Shown: positions 33,074 through 42,220 of the stretch, piece by piece
Numbering within the stretch: the first letter of the stretch is position 1
Layout of the letters: each line of letters starts with the position of its first letter
From: Streptomyces lincolnensis
GTDB lineage: Bacteria; Actinomycetota; Actinomycetes; Streptomycetales; Streptomycetaceae
NCBI RefSeq assembly: GCF_021173675.1
Contig: NZ_JAIHON010000005.1
Location: forward strand, 434,001 to 498,000
Reading direction: 5' to 3'
Length of the DNA stretch: 64,000 nucleotides
Program-made: the position numbers and the translations under genes
The notes under the pieces: generated by a model
Seen by the model: the letters and a program-made list of their open reading frames with translations, nothing else
Database searches by the model: none
Told to the model about the DNA's origin: nothing

Positions 33074-34078
33074 TCAGCGCTCGACCTGGGCCAACTGCGC
33101 CGCCGCGTAGCGCTCACCGGCGGCCGCCCCGGCCGGTACGGCCTCCTCGATCGCCGCGAGGTCGGCCGCGTCCAGCGTCACGTCCAGCGCGCCGAGCGAC
33201 TCCGCCAGCCGCTCCCGGGTGCGGGCGCCGACGAGCGGCACGATGTCCTCGCCGCGCGAGAGCACCCAGGCGATGGCGGTCTGCGCGACCGAGACGCCCT
33301 TGCGCTCGGCGATCTCGCGCAGCGCCTCGACCAGGTTCAGGTTGTGCCGGAGGTTCTCGCCCTGGAAGCGGGGCGAGTGGGCGCGGAAGTCGTCCGCGGC
33401 GAGCTGCCGGTCGGCGCTGAAGTGGCCGGAGATCAGCCCGCGGGACAGCACGCCGTACGCCGTGACGGAGATGCCCAGTTCACGGGTGACGGGCAGGATC
33501 TCGGCCTCGATGCCGCGCGAGATCAGGGAGTACTCGATCTGGAGGTCGGCGACGGGCGCGACGGCGGCGGCCCGGCGGATGGTCTCGGCGCCGACCTCGC
33601 TCAGGCCGACGTACCGGACGTACCCCTTCTCGATCAGTTCGGCGATCGCGCCGACCGTCTCCTCGATGGGTACGTCGGTGTCGAGGCGGGCGGGGCGGTA
33701 GACGTCGATGTGGTCGACGCCGAGGCGCTGGAGCGAGTACGCGGCGAAGTTCTTCACGGCGGCAGGCCGGCCGTCGTAGCCGGACCAGCCGCCGTCGGGG
33801 GCGCGCAGGGCGCCGAACTTCACGCTGACGAGCGCCTGTTCGCGCCGGACGGCGGGCGCGGTGCGCAGCGCCTCGCCGATCAGGAGTTCGTTGTGGCCCA
33901 TGCCGTAGAAGTCGCCGGTGTCGATCAGGGTCACGCCCGCTTCCAGGGCGGCGTGGATCGTGGCGATCGACTCGGCGCGGTCGGCGCCGCCGTACAGGGC
34001 GGACATGCCCATGCAGCCGAGTCCGAGAGCGGAGACCTGGGGGCCGGTGGATCCGAGGGTTCGGGTGCTCATCGTCAT
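33074..34078 (-). CDS. Aldo/keto reductase
   Basis: A 334-residue NADPH-dependent (beta/alpha)8-barrel reductase. STGPQVSALGLGCMGMS, LIDTGDFYGMGHNE (catalytic Asp and Tyr), the Lys in VSVKFG, LGVDHIDVYRPARLD and YVGLSEVGAETIRRA match the AKR family. In the usual His site the sequence has YRPAR rather than a His-containing motif, which is seen in some AKR13-like members. The start is placed at the ATG at 34078 (MTMSTRTLG); 34072 is also possible. The longer frame runs into the operator and is rejected. A candidate -35 TTGAAA lies inside the inverted repeat. Confidence 0.88.
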   Translation of the reverse strand: MTMSTRTLGSTGPQVSALGLGCMGMSALYGGADRAESIATIHAALEAGVTLIDTGDFYGMGHNELLIGEALRTAPAVRREQALVSVKFGALRAPDGGWSGYDGRPAAVKNFAAYSLQRLGVDHIDVYRPARLDTDVPIEETVGAIAELIEKGYVRYVGLSEVGAETIRRAAAVAPVADLQIEYSLISRGIEAEILPVTRELGISVTAYGVLSRGLISGHFSADRQLAADDFRAHSPRFQGENLRHNLNLVEALREIAERKGVSVAQTAIAWVLSRGEDIVPLVGARTRERLAESLGALDVTLDAADLAAIEEAVPAGAAAGERYAAAQLAQVER

Positions 34079-34093
34079 GACACCAAGCTTGGC

Positions 34094-34131
34094 ATGACAG
34101 CTGACAGATTTCAATATCTGTCAGCTGTCAT
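34094..34131. promoter_or_regulatory. 38-bp perfect inverted repeat, TetR-type operator of the reductase operon
   Basis: ATGACAGCTGACAGAT (34094-34109) and its exact complement (34116-34131) flank TTCAAT. Each arm contains two TGACAG units. A TTGAAA -35 box on the minus strand falls in the centre, so a bound repressor would block the polymerase. It ends 16 nt upstream of the proposed start codon. Confidence 0.85.
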
Positions 34132-34142
34132 TCACGGACACC

Positions 34143-34751
34143 TCAGCCGTCGTACGCCAGCTTCCCCCCGAGCATCACGAACGACCCCGCGAACCCCCGC
34201 CGCAGCCACGCCATCACCCTCGGGCGGGAGATCACGTGCTGCCGCACCGAGGCCGCGAGCAGGCCGTACACCACGAAGACGAGAAACGTGACCACCATGA
34301 ACACCCCGCCCAGCGCCAGCATCCGCAGCCCGGAGTGCGGCCGATCGGCGTCCACGAACTGCGGCAGGAAGGCCAGGAAGAAGATCGTCACCTTGGGATT
34401 GAGCACGTTGATCAGCACGGCCCGCGCGACCACCTGCCGCGCCGAGGCGGGTGTGGCGTCCTGGGAGACGTCGAGCGCGCTCTTGTCCCGGGCCATGGCC
34501 CACGCCATGTAGAGCAGATAGACGACCCCGGCGTACTTCAGTACCTGGAACGCCGTCGCGCTCGCGTGCAACAGGGCGGCCAGGCCGGTCACGGTCGCCA
34601 GCACATGCGGAACGATCGCCAGCGTGCAGCCCGCCGCCGCGACCACACTGGCCCGGCGACCACGGGAGAGCCCGGCGGCGAGGGTGTAGACGACCCCGGT
34701 CCCGGGGGTGACACAGACGATGAGGGTGGTGAGGAGAAACGCGATACTCAT
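34143..34751 (-). CDS. LysE/RhtB-family exporter
   Basis: A 202-residue membrane protein with about six hydrophobic segments. VTPGTGVVYTLAAGLSRGRR and NVLNPKVTIFFLAFLPQFVD are LysE/RhtB hallmarks. The start is placed at the ATG at 34751 (MSIAFLLTT), preceded by AGGGTGGG; the extra upstream residues are hydrophilic and lack support. It is distinct from the LysE protein at 3166. Substrate unknown. Confidence 0.88.
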   Translation of the reverse strand: MSIAFLLTTLIVCVTPGTGVVYTLAAGLSRGRRASVVAAAGCTLAIVPHVLATVTGLAALLHASATAFQVLKYAGVVYLLYMAWAMARDKSALDVSQDATPASARQVVARAVLINVLNPKVTIFFLAFLPQFVDADRPHSGLRMLALGGVFMVVTFLVFVVYGLLAASVRQHVISRPRVMAWLRRGFAGSFVMLGGKLAYDG

Positions 34752-34856
34752 GCGCCCACCCTGGACATGCGTCGGCCCCCGATACAGGACCACCCGGGTA
34801 CCCGTATCGAGGGCCAATCGGCGCGGAGCGCCCAGCAGCCGATCGGAGCGGAGTGC

Positions 34857-36239
<1,383 letters not shown>

Positions 36240-36375
36240 GGTGCTCTCTTCATTACGACGACGGGCGACGAAGCAGTCTCTGGGGGAGCAGTGCTTCAGA
36301 GCGAATGCCTCAGGTTACCGGCGCGGCCTGCCCTCCAATCAAATCGGTCCGCCCTGGGGCCCCTACCACGCTTTG

Positions 36376-36405
36376 TTGACAACCGTTTCCAATTTTGTTG
36401 AAAAT
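36376..36405 (+). promoter_or_regulatory. znuA promoter
   Basis: A consensus-like -35 TTGACA (36376-36381) and a weaker -10 GAAAAT (36400-36405) are 18 nt apart. The expected transcription start coincides with the ATG at 36413, implying a leaderless znuA mRNA. Confidence 0.55.
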
Positions 36406-36413
36406 GAGTGTCA
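36399..36413. promoter_or_regulatory. Zur box overlapping the -10 region and start codon of znuA
   Basis: TGAAAATGAGTGTCA matches the actinobacterial Zur consensus, as I remember it (TGAAAATGATTTTCA), at 12 of 15 positions. The zinc repressor Zur is encoded three genes downstream. Binding here would block both promoter and initiation when zinc is plentiful. Confidence 0.8.
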
Positions 36414-37375
36414 TGAACGTACGTCGTCGACTCATACCCACCGTGGCCACGGCCGCCCTCGGCCTCACCACCCTCACCGCCTGCTCCAGCGAGGGCGACG
36501 CGGCGGGCAACACGGACAAGTTCGACGTCGTCGCGTCGTTCTACCCGATGCAGTTCCTCGCCGAGCAGATCGGCGGGGAGCATGTGAACGTCACCACGCT
36601 CACCGAGCCCGGTCAGGAGCCGCACGACCTGGAGCTCTCCACCCGGCAGACCGCCGACCTCGGCGAGGCGGACGCGGTGCTCTACCTCAAGACGCTCCAG
36701 CCGGCGGTCGACGAGGCCGTCGCGCAGTCCGGCGTCAAGACGAAGATCGACGCGGCCACGCTGACCAAGCTGGAGGACCACGGCTCGGTCGAGCACGAGC
36801 ACGAGGGCGAGGAGGCCCCCGCCGAGGAAGCTCCCGCCGAGGAGGAGGAGCACGCCCTCGACCCGCACATCTGGCTCGACCCCGTGAAGTACGCCGAGGT
36901 CGCCGAGGGCGTCGCCAAGGCCCTGGAGAAGGCCGACCCGGACCACGCGGCCGACTACCGCAAGAACGCGGACGCGCTGGCGAAGAAGCTGGCCGACCTG
37001 AACACGCAGTTCACGGACGGCCTGAAGAACACCAGGACCAAGGTCTTCTTCACCAACCACGCCGCCTTCGGCTACCTCGCCGAGCGCTACGGCCTGACCC
37101 AGGAGGCCATCTCCGGCCTGGACCCGGAGAGCGAGCCCAGCCCGGCCCGGATCAAGGAACTCCAGACCGAGGCCAAGGCCGACGGCGTCACCACCGTGTT
37201 CTACGAGACCCTGGTGTCGGACAAGACCGCGAAGACCCTCGCCCAGGACGCCAACCTCAAGACCGATGTCCTCGACCCGCTCGAAGGCATCACCGACAAG
37301 TCCAAGGGCGAGGACTACTTCCAGGTCATGGAGTCCAATCTCAAGTCGCTGAAGACGGCTCTGGGAGCCAAGTGA
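36413..37375 (+). CDS. znuA: Zinc ABC transporter substrate-binding lipoprotein
   Basis: A 320-residue cluster-9-type metal-binding protein. The lipoprotein signal peptide ends in LTAC (Cys24). FDVVASFYPMQFLAEQIGGEHV and PHDLELSTRQ start the metal-binding core. An acidic/His-rich loop (VEHEHEGEE with Glu-rich repeats, HALDPHIWLDP) is characteristic of zinc-specific members. The start at 36413 fits the promoter; an in-frame ATG at 36404 lies inside the -10 box. It is the first gene of znuACB-zur and should be derepressed under zinc limitation. Confidence 0.94.
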   Translation: MNVRRRLIPTVATAALGLTTLTACSSEGDAAGNTDKFDVVASFYPMQFLAEQIGGEHVNVTTLTEPGQEPHDLELSTRQTADLGEADAVLYLKTLQPAVDEAVAQSGVKTKIDAATLTKLEDHGSVEHEHEGEEAPAEEAPAEEEEHALDPHIWLDPVKYAEVAEGVAKALEKADPDHAADYRKNADALAKKLADLNTQFTDGLKNTRTKVFFTNHAAFGYLAERYGLTQEAISGLDPESEPSPARIKELQTEAKADGVTTVFYETLVSDKTAKTLAQDANLKTDVLDPLEGITDKSKGEDYFQVMESNLKSLKTALGAK

Positions 37376-37417
37376 CGTTGGGAACCAAGTGACGAACGGC
37401 AGTACGGAGGACGACTC

Positions 37418-38185
37418 ATGAGCGAGCCCGTCATATCGATGCGCGGCGTCCACGCCGAGCTGGGCTCGCGGCCCGTCCTGCGCGGCATCGACCTCACCGT
37501 CCGGCGCGGTGAGGTCGTCGCGCTGCTCGGAGCCAACGGCTCCGGCAAGTCGACCGCGATCCGCAGCATCATCGGCCAGGTGCCCGTCGGCGCCGGCGAG
37601 ATCACGCTGTTCGGGACCCCGCGCCGCCGCTTCCGCGACTGGGCGCGCGTGGGCTACGTCCCGCAGCGCACCACGGCCGCGGGCGGTGTGCCCGCCACCG
37701 TGACCGAGATCGTCTCCTCCGGCCGGCTCTCCCGGGCCCGCTTCGGGGTGCTGCGCGGGGCGGACCGGAAGGCCGTGCGCGCCGCCCTGGAGCTGGTCGG
37801 CATGGCCGACCGCGCCAAGGACTCCGTGAACGCCCTCTCCGGCGGCCAGCACCAGCGGGTCCTGATCGCCCGCGCCCTGGCCTCCGAACCCGAACTGCTG
37901 ATCATGGACGAGCCGATGGCGGGCGTGGACCTGGCCAGCCAGGAGGTGCTCGCGCGGACCCTTGAGGAGCAGGTCTCCCAGGGCACGACCGTGCTGCTCG
38001 TGCTGCACGAACTCGGCCCCCTCGAGCCCCTGATCGACCGGGCGGTCGTCCTGCGCGACGGCTGCGTGCTGCACGACGGCCCGCCCCCGCGCGCGGTCGG
38101 CCAGCACGCCCTGCCCGGCCACGACCATGTCCACCCGCACGCGGCTCACGACGCCGAACCGATCCGGACGGGACTGCTGAGCTGA
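37418..38185 (+). CDS. znuC: Zinc ABC transporter ATP-binding protein
   Basis: A 255-residue ATPase energising zinc import. Walker A is GANGSGKST, the signature motif ALSGGQHQR, Walker B LLIMDEPMAG and the switch His LVLHELG. The C-terminus is unusually His-rich (HALPGHDHVHPHAAHD), which may bind zinc at the cytoplasmic face. The stop overlaps the permease start by one base. Confidence 0.94.
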   Translation: MSEPVISMRGVHAELGSRPVLRGIDLTVRRGEVVALLGANGSGKSTAIRSIIGQVPVGAGEITLFGTPRRRFRDWARVGYVPQRTTAAGGVPATVTEIVSSGRLSRARFGVLRGADRKAVRAALELVGMADRAKDSVNALSGGQHQRVLIARALASEPELLIMDEPMAGVDLASQEVLARTLEEQVSQGTTVLLVLHELGPLEPLIDRAVVLRDGCVLHDGPPPRAVGQHALPGHDHVHPHAAHDAEPIRTGLLS

Positions 38186-39087
38186 TGGAATTCCTCGACT
38201 ACGCCTTCATGCAGCGGGCCCTGCTCGCCGCCGTCCTGGTCGGCATCACCGCCCCCGCGATCGGCATCTACCTCGTCCAGCGCCGCCAGGCCCTGATGGG
38301 CGACGGCATCGGCCACGTGGCGATGACCGGCGTCGGACTCGGCTTCCTGCTCTCCTGGTCCCCGGTGTGGACGGCCACGATCGTGTCCGTCCTCGGCGCC
38401 GTCCTGATGGAACTGATCCGCTGGTACGGCAAGACCCGCGGCGACATCGCGCTGGCAATGCTCTTCTACGGCGGTATGGCCGGCGGCGTGATGTTCATCA
38501 ACCTCGCGCCGACGGGCTCCAACGCCAATCTGACGTCGTACCTCTTCGGCTCGCTGTCGACGGTGTCGGAATCGGACGTCACGGCGATCTGTCTGCTCGC
38601 GGCCTTCGTGGTGCTGGTCACCCTCGGTCTGCGCCGCCAGCTCTTCGCGGTCAGCCAGGACGAGGAGTTCGCGCGGGTCACCGGTCTGCCGGTGCGGGCG
38701 CTGAACCTGCTGACGGCGATCACGGCCGCGGTGACGGTGACGGTCGCGATGCGCGTGGTGGGCCTGCTGCTGGTCAGCGCGCTGATGGTGGTCCCGGTGG
38801 CTGCGGCCCAGCAGCTGAGCCGCAGCTTCGCGGCCACCTTCGCGATCGCGGTGGCCATCGGCGTCGGCGTGACGATCGGCGGTACGGTCACCTCGTACTA
38901 CCAGGACGTGCCGCCCGGCGCGACGATCGTGCTGCTGACCATCGCGGCCTTCATCGTGCTGACCGCGCTGGCGACCCCGCTGGCCCGGCGCCGGGCACGC
39001 TCACTGGCCGCCCGACAGCCCGCCGGGGACCCCGCGGAGTGTGCGATTCCGGCCAGTCGGGGAACCGGGGGAAAGGTCGGCGTCTGA
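38185..39087 (+). CDS. znuB: Zinc ABC transporter permease
   Basis: A 300-residue ABC-3 family permease with about eight or nine membrane segments. AIGIYLVQRRQALMGDGIGHVAMTGVGLG contains the conserved Q-loop contact region, and LTSYLFGSLSTVS and VVGLLLVSALMVVPVAAAQQL are family motifs. It starts one base inside the znuC stop (TGATGG). It forms the channel of the ZnuABC importer. Confidence 0.94.
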   Translation: MEFLDYAFMQRALLAAVLVGITAPAIGIYLVQRRQALMGDGIGHVAMTGVGLGFLLSWSPVWTATIVSVLGAVLMELIRWYGKTRGDIALAMLFYGGMAGGVMFINLAPTGSNANLTSYLFGSLSTVSESDVTAICLLAAFVVLVTLGLRRQLFAVSQDEEFARVTGLPVRALNLLTAITAAVTVTVAMRVVGLLLVSALMVVPVAAAQQLSRSFAATFAIAVAIGVGVTIGGTVTSYYQDVPPGATIVLLTIAAFIVLTALATPLARRRARSLAARQPAGDPAECAIPASRGTGGKVGV

Positions 39088-39145
39088 CTCGGCACAGTCC
39101 GGGCTGGCACAATGGCCCGGCAAGTGCAGACGCGAGGAGGCAACG

Positions 39146-39559
39146 GTGACGACCGCTGGACCGTCCGTGAAGGGCCGCGCCACCCGGCAGCGTGCCGCCG
39201 TGGCGGCGGCGCTCGACGAGGTCGACGAGTTCCGCAGTGCGCAGGAACTGCACGACATGCTCAAGCACAAAGGTGACTCCGTCGGCCTGACCACGGTCTA
39301 CCGCACCCTGCAGACGCTCGCCGACGCCGGCGAGGTCGACGTCCTGCGGACCTCCGACGGCGAGTCCGTCTACCGCCGCTGCTCCACCGGCGACCACCAC
39401 CATCACCTCGTCTGCCGCGTCTGCGGCAAGGCCGTCGAGGTCGAGGGCCCGGCCGTCGAGAAGTGGGCCGAGGCCATCGCCGCGGAACACGGCTATGTGA
39501 ACGTGGCCCACACGGTGGAGATCTTCGGTACGTGCGCGGAGTGCGCGGCGAAGAAGTGA
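39146..39559 (+). CDS. zur: Zinc uptake regulator Zur (Fur family)
   Basis: A 137-residue Fur-family repressor. The winged helix is TRQRAAVAAALDEVDEFRSAQELH with LTTVYRTLQTLADAGEVDV. Metal sites include GDHHHHLVCRVCGKAVEVEG and the C-terminal CAEC pair forming the structural zinc Cys4. The GTG start has GAGGAGG 5 nt upstream. The gene follows znuB by 58 nt and may also have its own promoter (CACAAT at 39109-39114 is a possible -10). It controls the Zur box on znuA. Confidence 0.95.
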   Translation: MTTAGPSVKGRATRQRAAVAAALDEVDEFRSAQELHDMLKHKGDSVGLTTVYRTLQTLADAGEVDVLRTSDGESVYRRCSTGDHHHHLVCRVCGKAVEVEGPAVEKWAEAIAAEHGYVNVAHTVEIFGTCAECAAKK

Positions 39560-39573
39560 CACTGTGAACGCAT

Positions 39574-39608
39574 GAAGGGGCGCCCGGATCACCACCGGGC
39601 GCCCCTTC
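39574..39608. terminator. Bidirectional terminator between zur and uppS
   Basis: A perfect 14-bp stem (GAAGGGGCGCCCGG, 39574-39587, with 39595-39608) encloses a 7-nt loop between the convergent stop codons. The A/T bases at each stem end give a short T-containing tail on both strands. Confidence 0.8.
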
Positions 39609-39616
39609 GTGCGTGA

Positions 39617-40450
39617 CTACTCCTGCTTGCCCTCCATGGCGAGCAGCTCCTCGTTCGGGACGGCGCCGCCGAACCGCCGGTCCCTGGAGGCGAACTCCAC
39701 GCACGCGCGCCAGAGATCGCGGCGGTCGAAGTCGGGCCACAGGACGTTCTGGAAGACCATCTCGGCGTAGGCGCTCTGCCAGAGCAGGTAGTTGGACGTG
39801 CGCTGCTCGCCGCTGGGGCGCAGGAAGAGGTCGACGTCCGGCATGTCCGGGTAGTACAGGTACTTCTGGATCGTCTTCTCGGACACCTTCGCCGGGTCGA
39901 GCCTGCCCGCCTTCACGTCCTCGGCCATGGCCTGCATCGCGTCGGCGAGTTCGGCGCGGCCGCCGTAGTTCATGCAGAAGTACAGGGTGAGTTTGTCGTT
40001 GTCCTTCGTCTGTTCCTGGGCGACCTGGAGCTCCTTGGCGACGGACTTCCACAGCCGGGGCATCCGGCCGACCCAGCGCACCCGGATCCCGAGTTCGTCG
40101 AGCTGGTCGCGGGTCTTGCGGATGAAGTCGCGGTTGAAGTTCATCAGGAACCGCACCTCCTCCGGCGAGCGCTTCCAGTTCTCGGTGGAGAAGGCGTACA
40201 GCGAGATGTTGCCGACGCCCATCTCGACCGCGCCCTGCAGGACGTCCAGCACGCGCTCGGCGCCGACCTTGTGGCCCTCGGTGCGCGGCAGGCCGCGCTC
40301 CTTCGCCCAGCGGCCGTTCCCGTCCATGACGATCGCCACATGGTTCGGGATCAGCTCACCCGGGAGTTTCGGCGCGCGGGCACCCGACGGGTGCGGCTCC
40401 GGCGTCTTGTACTCGCGGCGCTGGCGACCCAGGATCCCGCGTACGGCCAT
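39617..40450 (-). CDS. uppS: Isoprenyl transferase / undecaprenyl diphosphate synthase
   Basis: A 277-residue cis-prenyltransferase making the C50/C55 lipid carrier for cell-wall synthesis. The catalytic Asp43 is in VMDGNGRWAKERG; GHKVGAERV, LYAFSTENWKRSP, DLFLRPSGEQRTSNYLLWQ and EMVFQNVLWPDF are complete family motifs. It lies 24 nt after recO on the same strand and is probably co-transcribed, an order I remember as conserved in Streptomyces. Confidence 0.96.
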   Translation of the reverse strand: MAVRGILGRQRREYKTPEPHPSGARAPKLPGELIPNHVAIVMDGNGRWAKERGLPRTEGHKVGAERVLDVLQGAVEMGVGNISLYAFSTENWKRSPEEVRFLMNFNRDFIRKTRDQLDELGIRVRWVGRMPRLWKSVAKELQVAQEQTKDNDKLTLYFCMNYGGRAELADAMQAMAEDVKAGRLDPAKVSEKTIQKYLYYPDMPDVDLFLRPSGEQRTSNYLLWQSAYAEMVFQNVLWPDFDRRDLWRACVEFASRDRRFGGAVPNEELLAMEGKQE

Positions 40451-40474
40451 GTGCTTCTCGTCTCCTCTTACGGC

Positions 40475-41221
40475 TTACTTCTCTACGTAACGCAACGAAC
40501 GCAGCCCGCGTTCCAGATGCCAGTGCAGGTAGGCGGACACCAGCCCGCTGCCCTCCCGGACATGCCGCGGCTCGCTCGCGTCCGCGGTCTCCCAGTCTCC
40601 CGTAAGCAGCGCCGCGAGGAGTTCCAGGGTCTGCGGCGACGGTACGACGCTCCCCGGCACCCGGCAGTCCACGCAGACCGAGCCTCCGGAGCCGACCGAG
40701 AAGAACCGGTTCGGCCCGGCCATCCCGCACTTCGCGCAGTCGCTGAAGCTGGGCGCGTACCCGTTCACGGCGAGGGAACGCAGCAGGAAGGCGTCCAGGA
40801 CGAGGTGCGGGGCGTGCTCGCCCCGGGCCAGCGTCCGCAGGGCGCCGACGAGGAGCAGATACTGCTGCACCGCCGGTTCGCCCTCGTGGTCGGTGAACCG
40901 CTCGGCCGTCTCCAGCATGGCCGTCCCGGCGGTGTAGCGGGCGTAGTCGCTGACGATCCCGCCGCCGTACGGAGCGATGGTCTCGCTCTGCGTGCACAGC
41001 GGCAGGCCGCGCCCGATCAGCTCGCTCCCCCGCGCGAAGAACTGCACGTCGACATGGGAGAACGGCTCCAGCCGGGCCCCGAACTTCGACTTCGTCCGCC
41101 GCACCCCCCGAGCCACGGCCCGCACCCGCCCGTGCCCGCGCGTGAGCAGCGTGATGATCCGGTCCGCCTCACCCAGCTTCTGGGTGCGCAGCACGATGCC
41201 GTCGTCGCGGAACAGACTCAT
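40475..41221 (-). CDS. recO: DNA repair protein RecO
   Basis: A 248-residue recombination mediator that helps load RecA at gaps with RecR. The N-terminal OB fold is FRDDGIVLRTQKLGEADRIITLL with GHGRVRAVARGVRR. The central Cys4 zinc site is CAKCG and CVDC. The first 22 or so codons are duplicated 125 bp upstream with one mismatch. As a result the present start codon lies inside a TGA that ends an upstream 42-codon ORF, and no convincing ribosome site precedes it, suggesting coupling to that ORF. Confidence 0.94.
   Translation of the reverse strand: MSLFRDDGIVLRTQKLGEADRIITLLTRGHGRVRAVARGVRRTKSKFGARLEPFSHVDVQFFARGSELIGRGLPLCTQSETIAPYGGGIVSDYARYTAGTAMLETAERFTDHEGEPAVQQYLLLVGALRTLARGEHAPHLVLDAFLLRSLAVNGYAPSFSDCAKCGMAGPNRFFSVGSGGSVCVDCRVPGSVVPSPQTLELLAALLTGDWETADASEPRHVREGSGLVSAYLHWHLERGLRSLRYVEK
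41154..41221 (-). repeat. recO 5'-end duplication, copy A (within intact recO)
   Basis: These 68 bases, covering the recO start codon and first codons, match 41279-41346 at 67 of 68 positions. The single difference is at 41175/41300. Confidence 0.95.
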
Positions 41222-41346
41222 CGCACACCACCGCAGCCCTGCCGGGGGTACAGGGGTCGCCCCCCGGAAGATCGCAGCATGATCCGGTCCGCCTCACCCG
41301 GCTTCTGGGTGCGCAGCACGATGCCGTCGTCGCGGAACAGACTCAT
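41218..41346 (-). CDS. 42-codon upstream ORF made from a duplicated recO start
   Basis: It begins with the same codons as recO (MSLFRDDGIVLRTQK), with Leu17 changed to Pro. After about 23 codons it leaves the homology and continues through unrelated sequence to a TGA that overlaps the intact recO ATG (ATGA). It may be the old translation start of recO, now serving as a coupled leader peptide. Whether it is translated is unknown. Confidence 0.55.
   Translation of the reverse strand: MSLFRDDGIVLRTQKPGEADRIMLRSSGGRPLYPRQGCGGVR
41242..41267. repeat. Hairpin within the sequence separating the recO duplication
   Basis: CCGGGGG (41242-41248) pairs with CCCCCGG (41261-41267) around a loop that begins TACAGGGGTCG. 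The 12-mer GTACAGGGGTCG recurs in the loop of the terminator at 51755-51793, suggesting a dispersed hairpin element. Confidence 0.6.
41279..41346 (-). repeat. recO 5'-end duplication, copy B (upstream)
   Basis: Second copy of the recO start segment, 125 bp from copy A in the same orientation. It is followed upstream by what looks like the original leader (GGCGAGAATGGGTCC before the ATG). Confidence 0.95.
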
Positions 41347-41431
41347 GGACCCATTCTCGCCTACGGCGGCCGCGCCCCGTGCCCCCTGCGCCCACGGGGT
41401 TCCCTACCGCTTCACAGGGTCCCCCACCGCT

Positions 41432-41650
41432 TCAAGGGACCTCGCCCCGGCTCCGGGCGTTGGCGTACGCCGTCGCCGCGCTCAGCCGCTCCGCCGGGGT
41501 GGCGTGCCGCACCGCGCCGGGGTCCGCGTCCCACTCCCGGCCGCCGCCGTACGGTCTCAGCTGGATGTAGGGCCCCTCGTGCCCCATGACGACTCCCACC
41601 CTTCCGCTGCGGGTGTCCATCACATACGCGCCGACCGGCGGCTTCATCAT
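41432..41650 (-). CDS. Small hypothetical protein upstream of recO
   Basis: A 72-residue protein, MMKPPVGAYVMDTRSGRV followed by VGVVMGHEGPYIQLRPYGGGREWDA and an Ala/Arg-rich C-terminus. The first half looks like a small beta-barrel. GGTGGGG lies just before the paired ATGs at 41650/41647. Similar short proteins occur in many Streptomyces genomes, often beside XRE regulators, but I cannot name a function. Confidence 0.65.
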   Translation of the reverse strand: MMKPPVGAYVMDTRSGRVGVVMGHEGPYIQLRPYGGGREWDADPGAVRHATPAERLSAATAYANARSRGEVP

Positions 41651-41902
41651 CGCCCCACCAATTCCACGAGCGGACACGGCTCCTTCCCTGCAAGGCCCAC
41701 CTGATCGAGCCTTATTGACGGCAGCGTAATTCCCGTCATAGCCCGCACCCCACGCAATTCCTTCACCGTTTCCTCCGCTTCTCCGACGCGGACCGCCGAG
41801 ACGTGCGACTCCAGCGTGCTCCCCTTTCCCTCCGAGTTTCACTCTTCACATCTCCACGACGACTCTCTGCGCCTACACTCGGCAGGAGTCTGTGGACTAC
41901 AA

Positions 41903-42220
41903 GTGCAGGTCAACGGAGCGCGGTTGGCTGTGGCCAATGGTTCGCGGCAGGCGGTCGGGGAGTTCTTCGGGGCAGAGCTGAGGCGGAGAAGGGAAGACGC
42001 GGGGATCCCCCAAGTGGAGCTTGGGTTACGTGTCTTCGTCTCCGGAGCTTATATCGGTCAGTTCGAGCAGGCCATTCGATAGCCCCAGCTCGATATCGCC
42101 CAGAGGATTGACGAGGTGCTGCAAACCGACGGTATTTTCGAGCGGTTGTGCAGGAAGCTCATCAAGGGCGGGTGATACGCGAGTACTTCGCGCATGTCAT
42201 ACCGGAGTTCGTGCGTACGG
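41903..42220 (+). pseudogene. Decayed XRE-family (Scr1/DUF5753-type) regulator
   Basis: A helix-turn-helix domain is readable as VGEFFGAELRRRREDAG, then VFVSGAYIGQFEQAIR. An in-frame TAG (42080-42082) sits where the family has a Lys codon (AAG), followed in frame by PQLDIAQRIDEVLQTDGIF and ERLCRKLIKGG. After a TGA, a one-base shift restores EYFAHVIPEFVRT. The rest of the expected 280 or so residue protein is missing. One nonsense mutation, one frameshift and a 3' deletion make this a clear remnant. The original start was probably the GTG at 41903 or 41930. Confidence 0.8.

Noticed and set aside
34079..34114. Longer start for the aldo/keto reductase
   Set aside because: That ATG lies inside the spacer of the 38-bp inverted repeat and overlaps the -35 box, so it cannot be in the mRNA.
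36240..36375. T-box or other riboswitch in front of glycyl-tRNA synthetase
   Set aside because: The leader is short and I see no T-box sequence, specifier stem or terminator/antiterminator pair.
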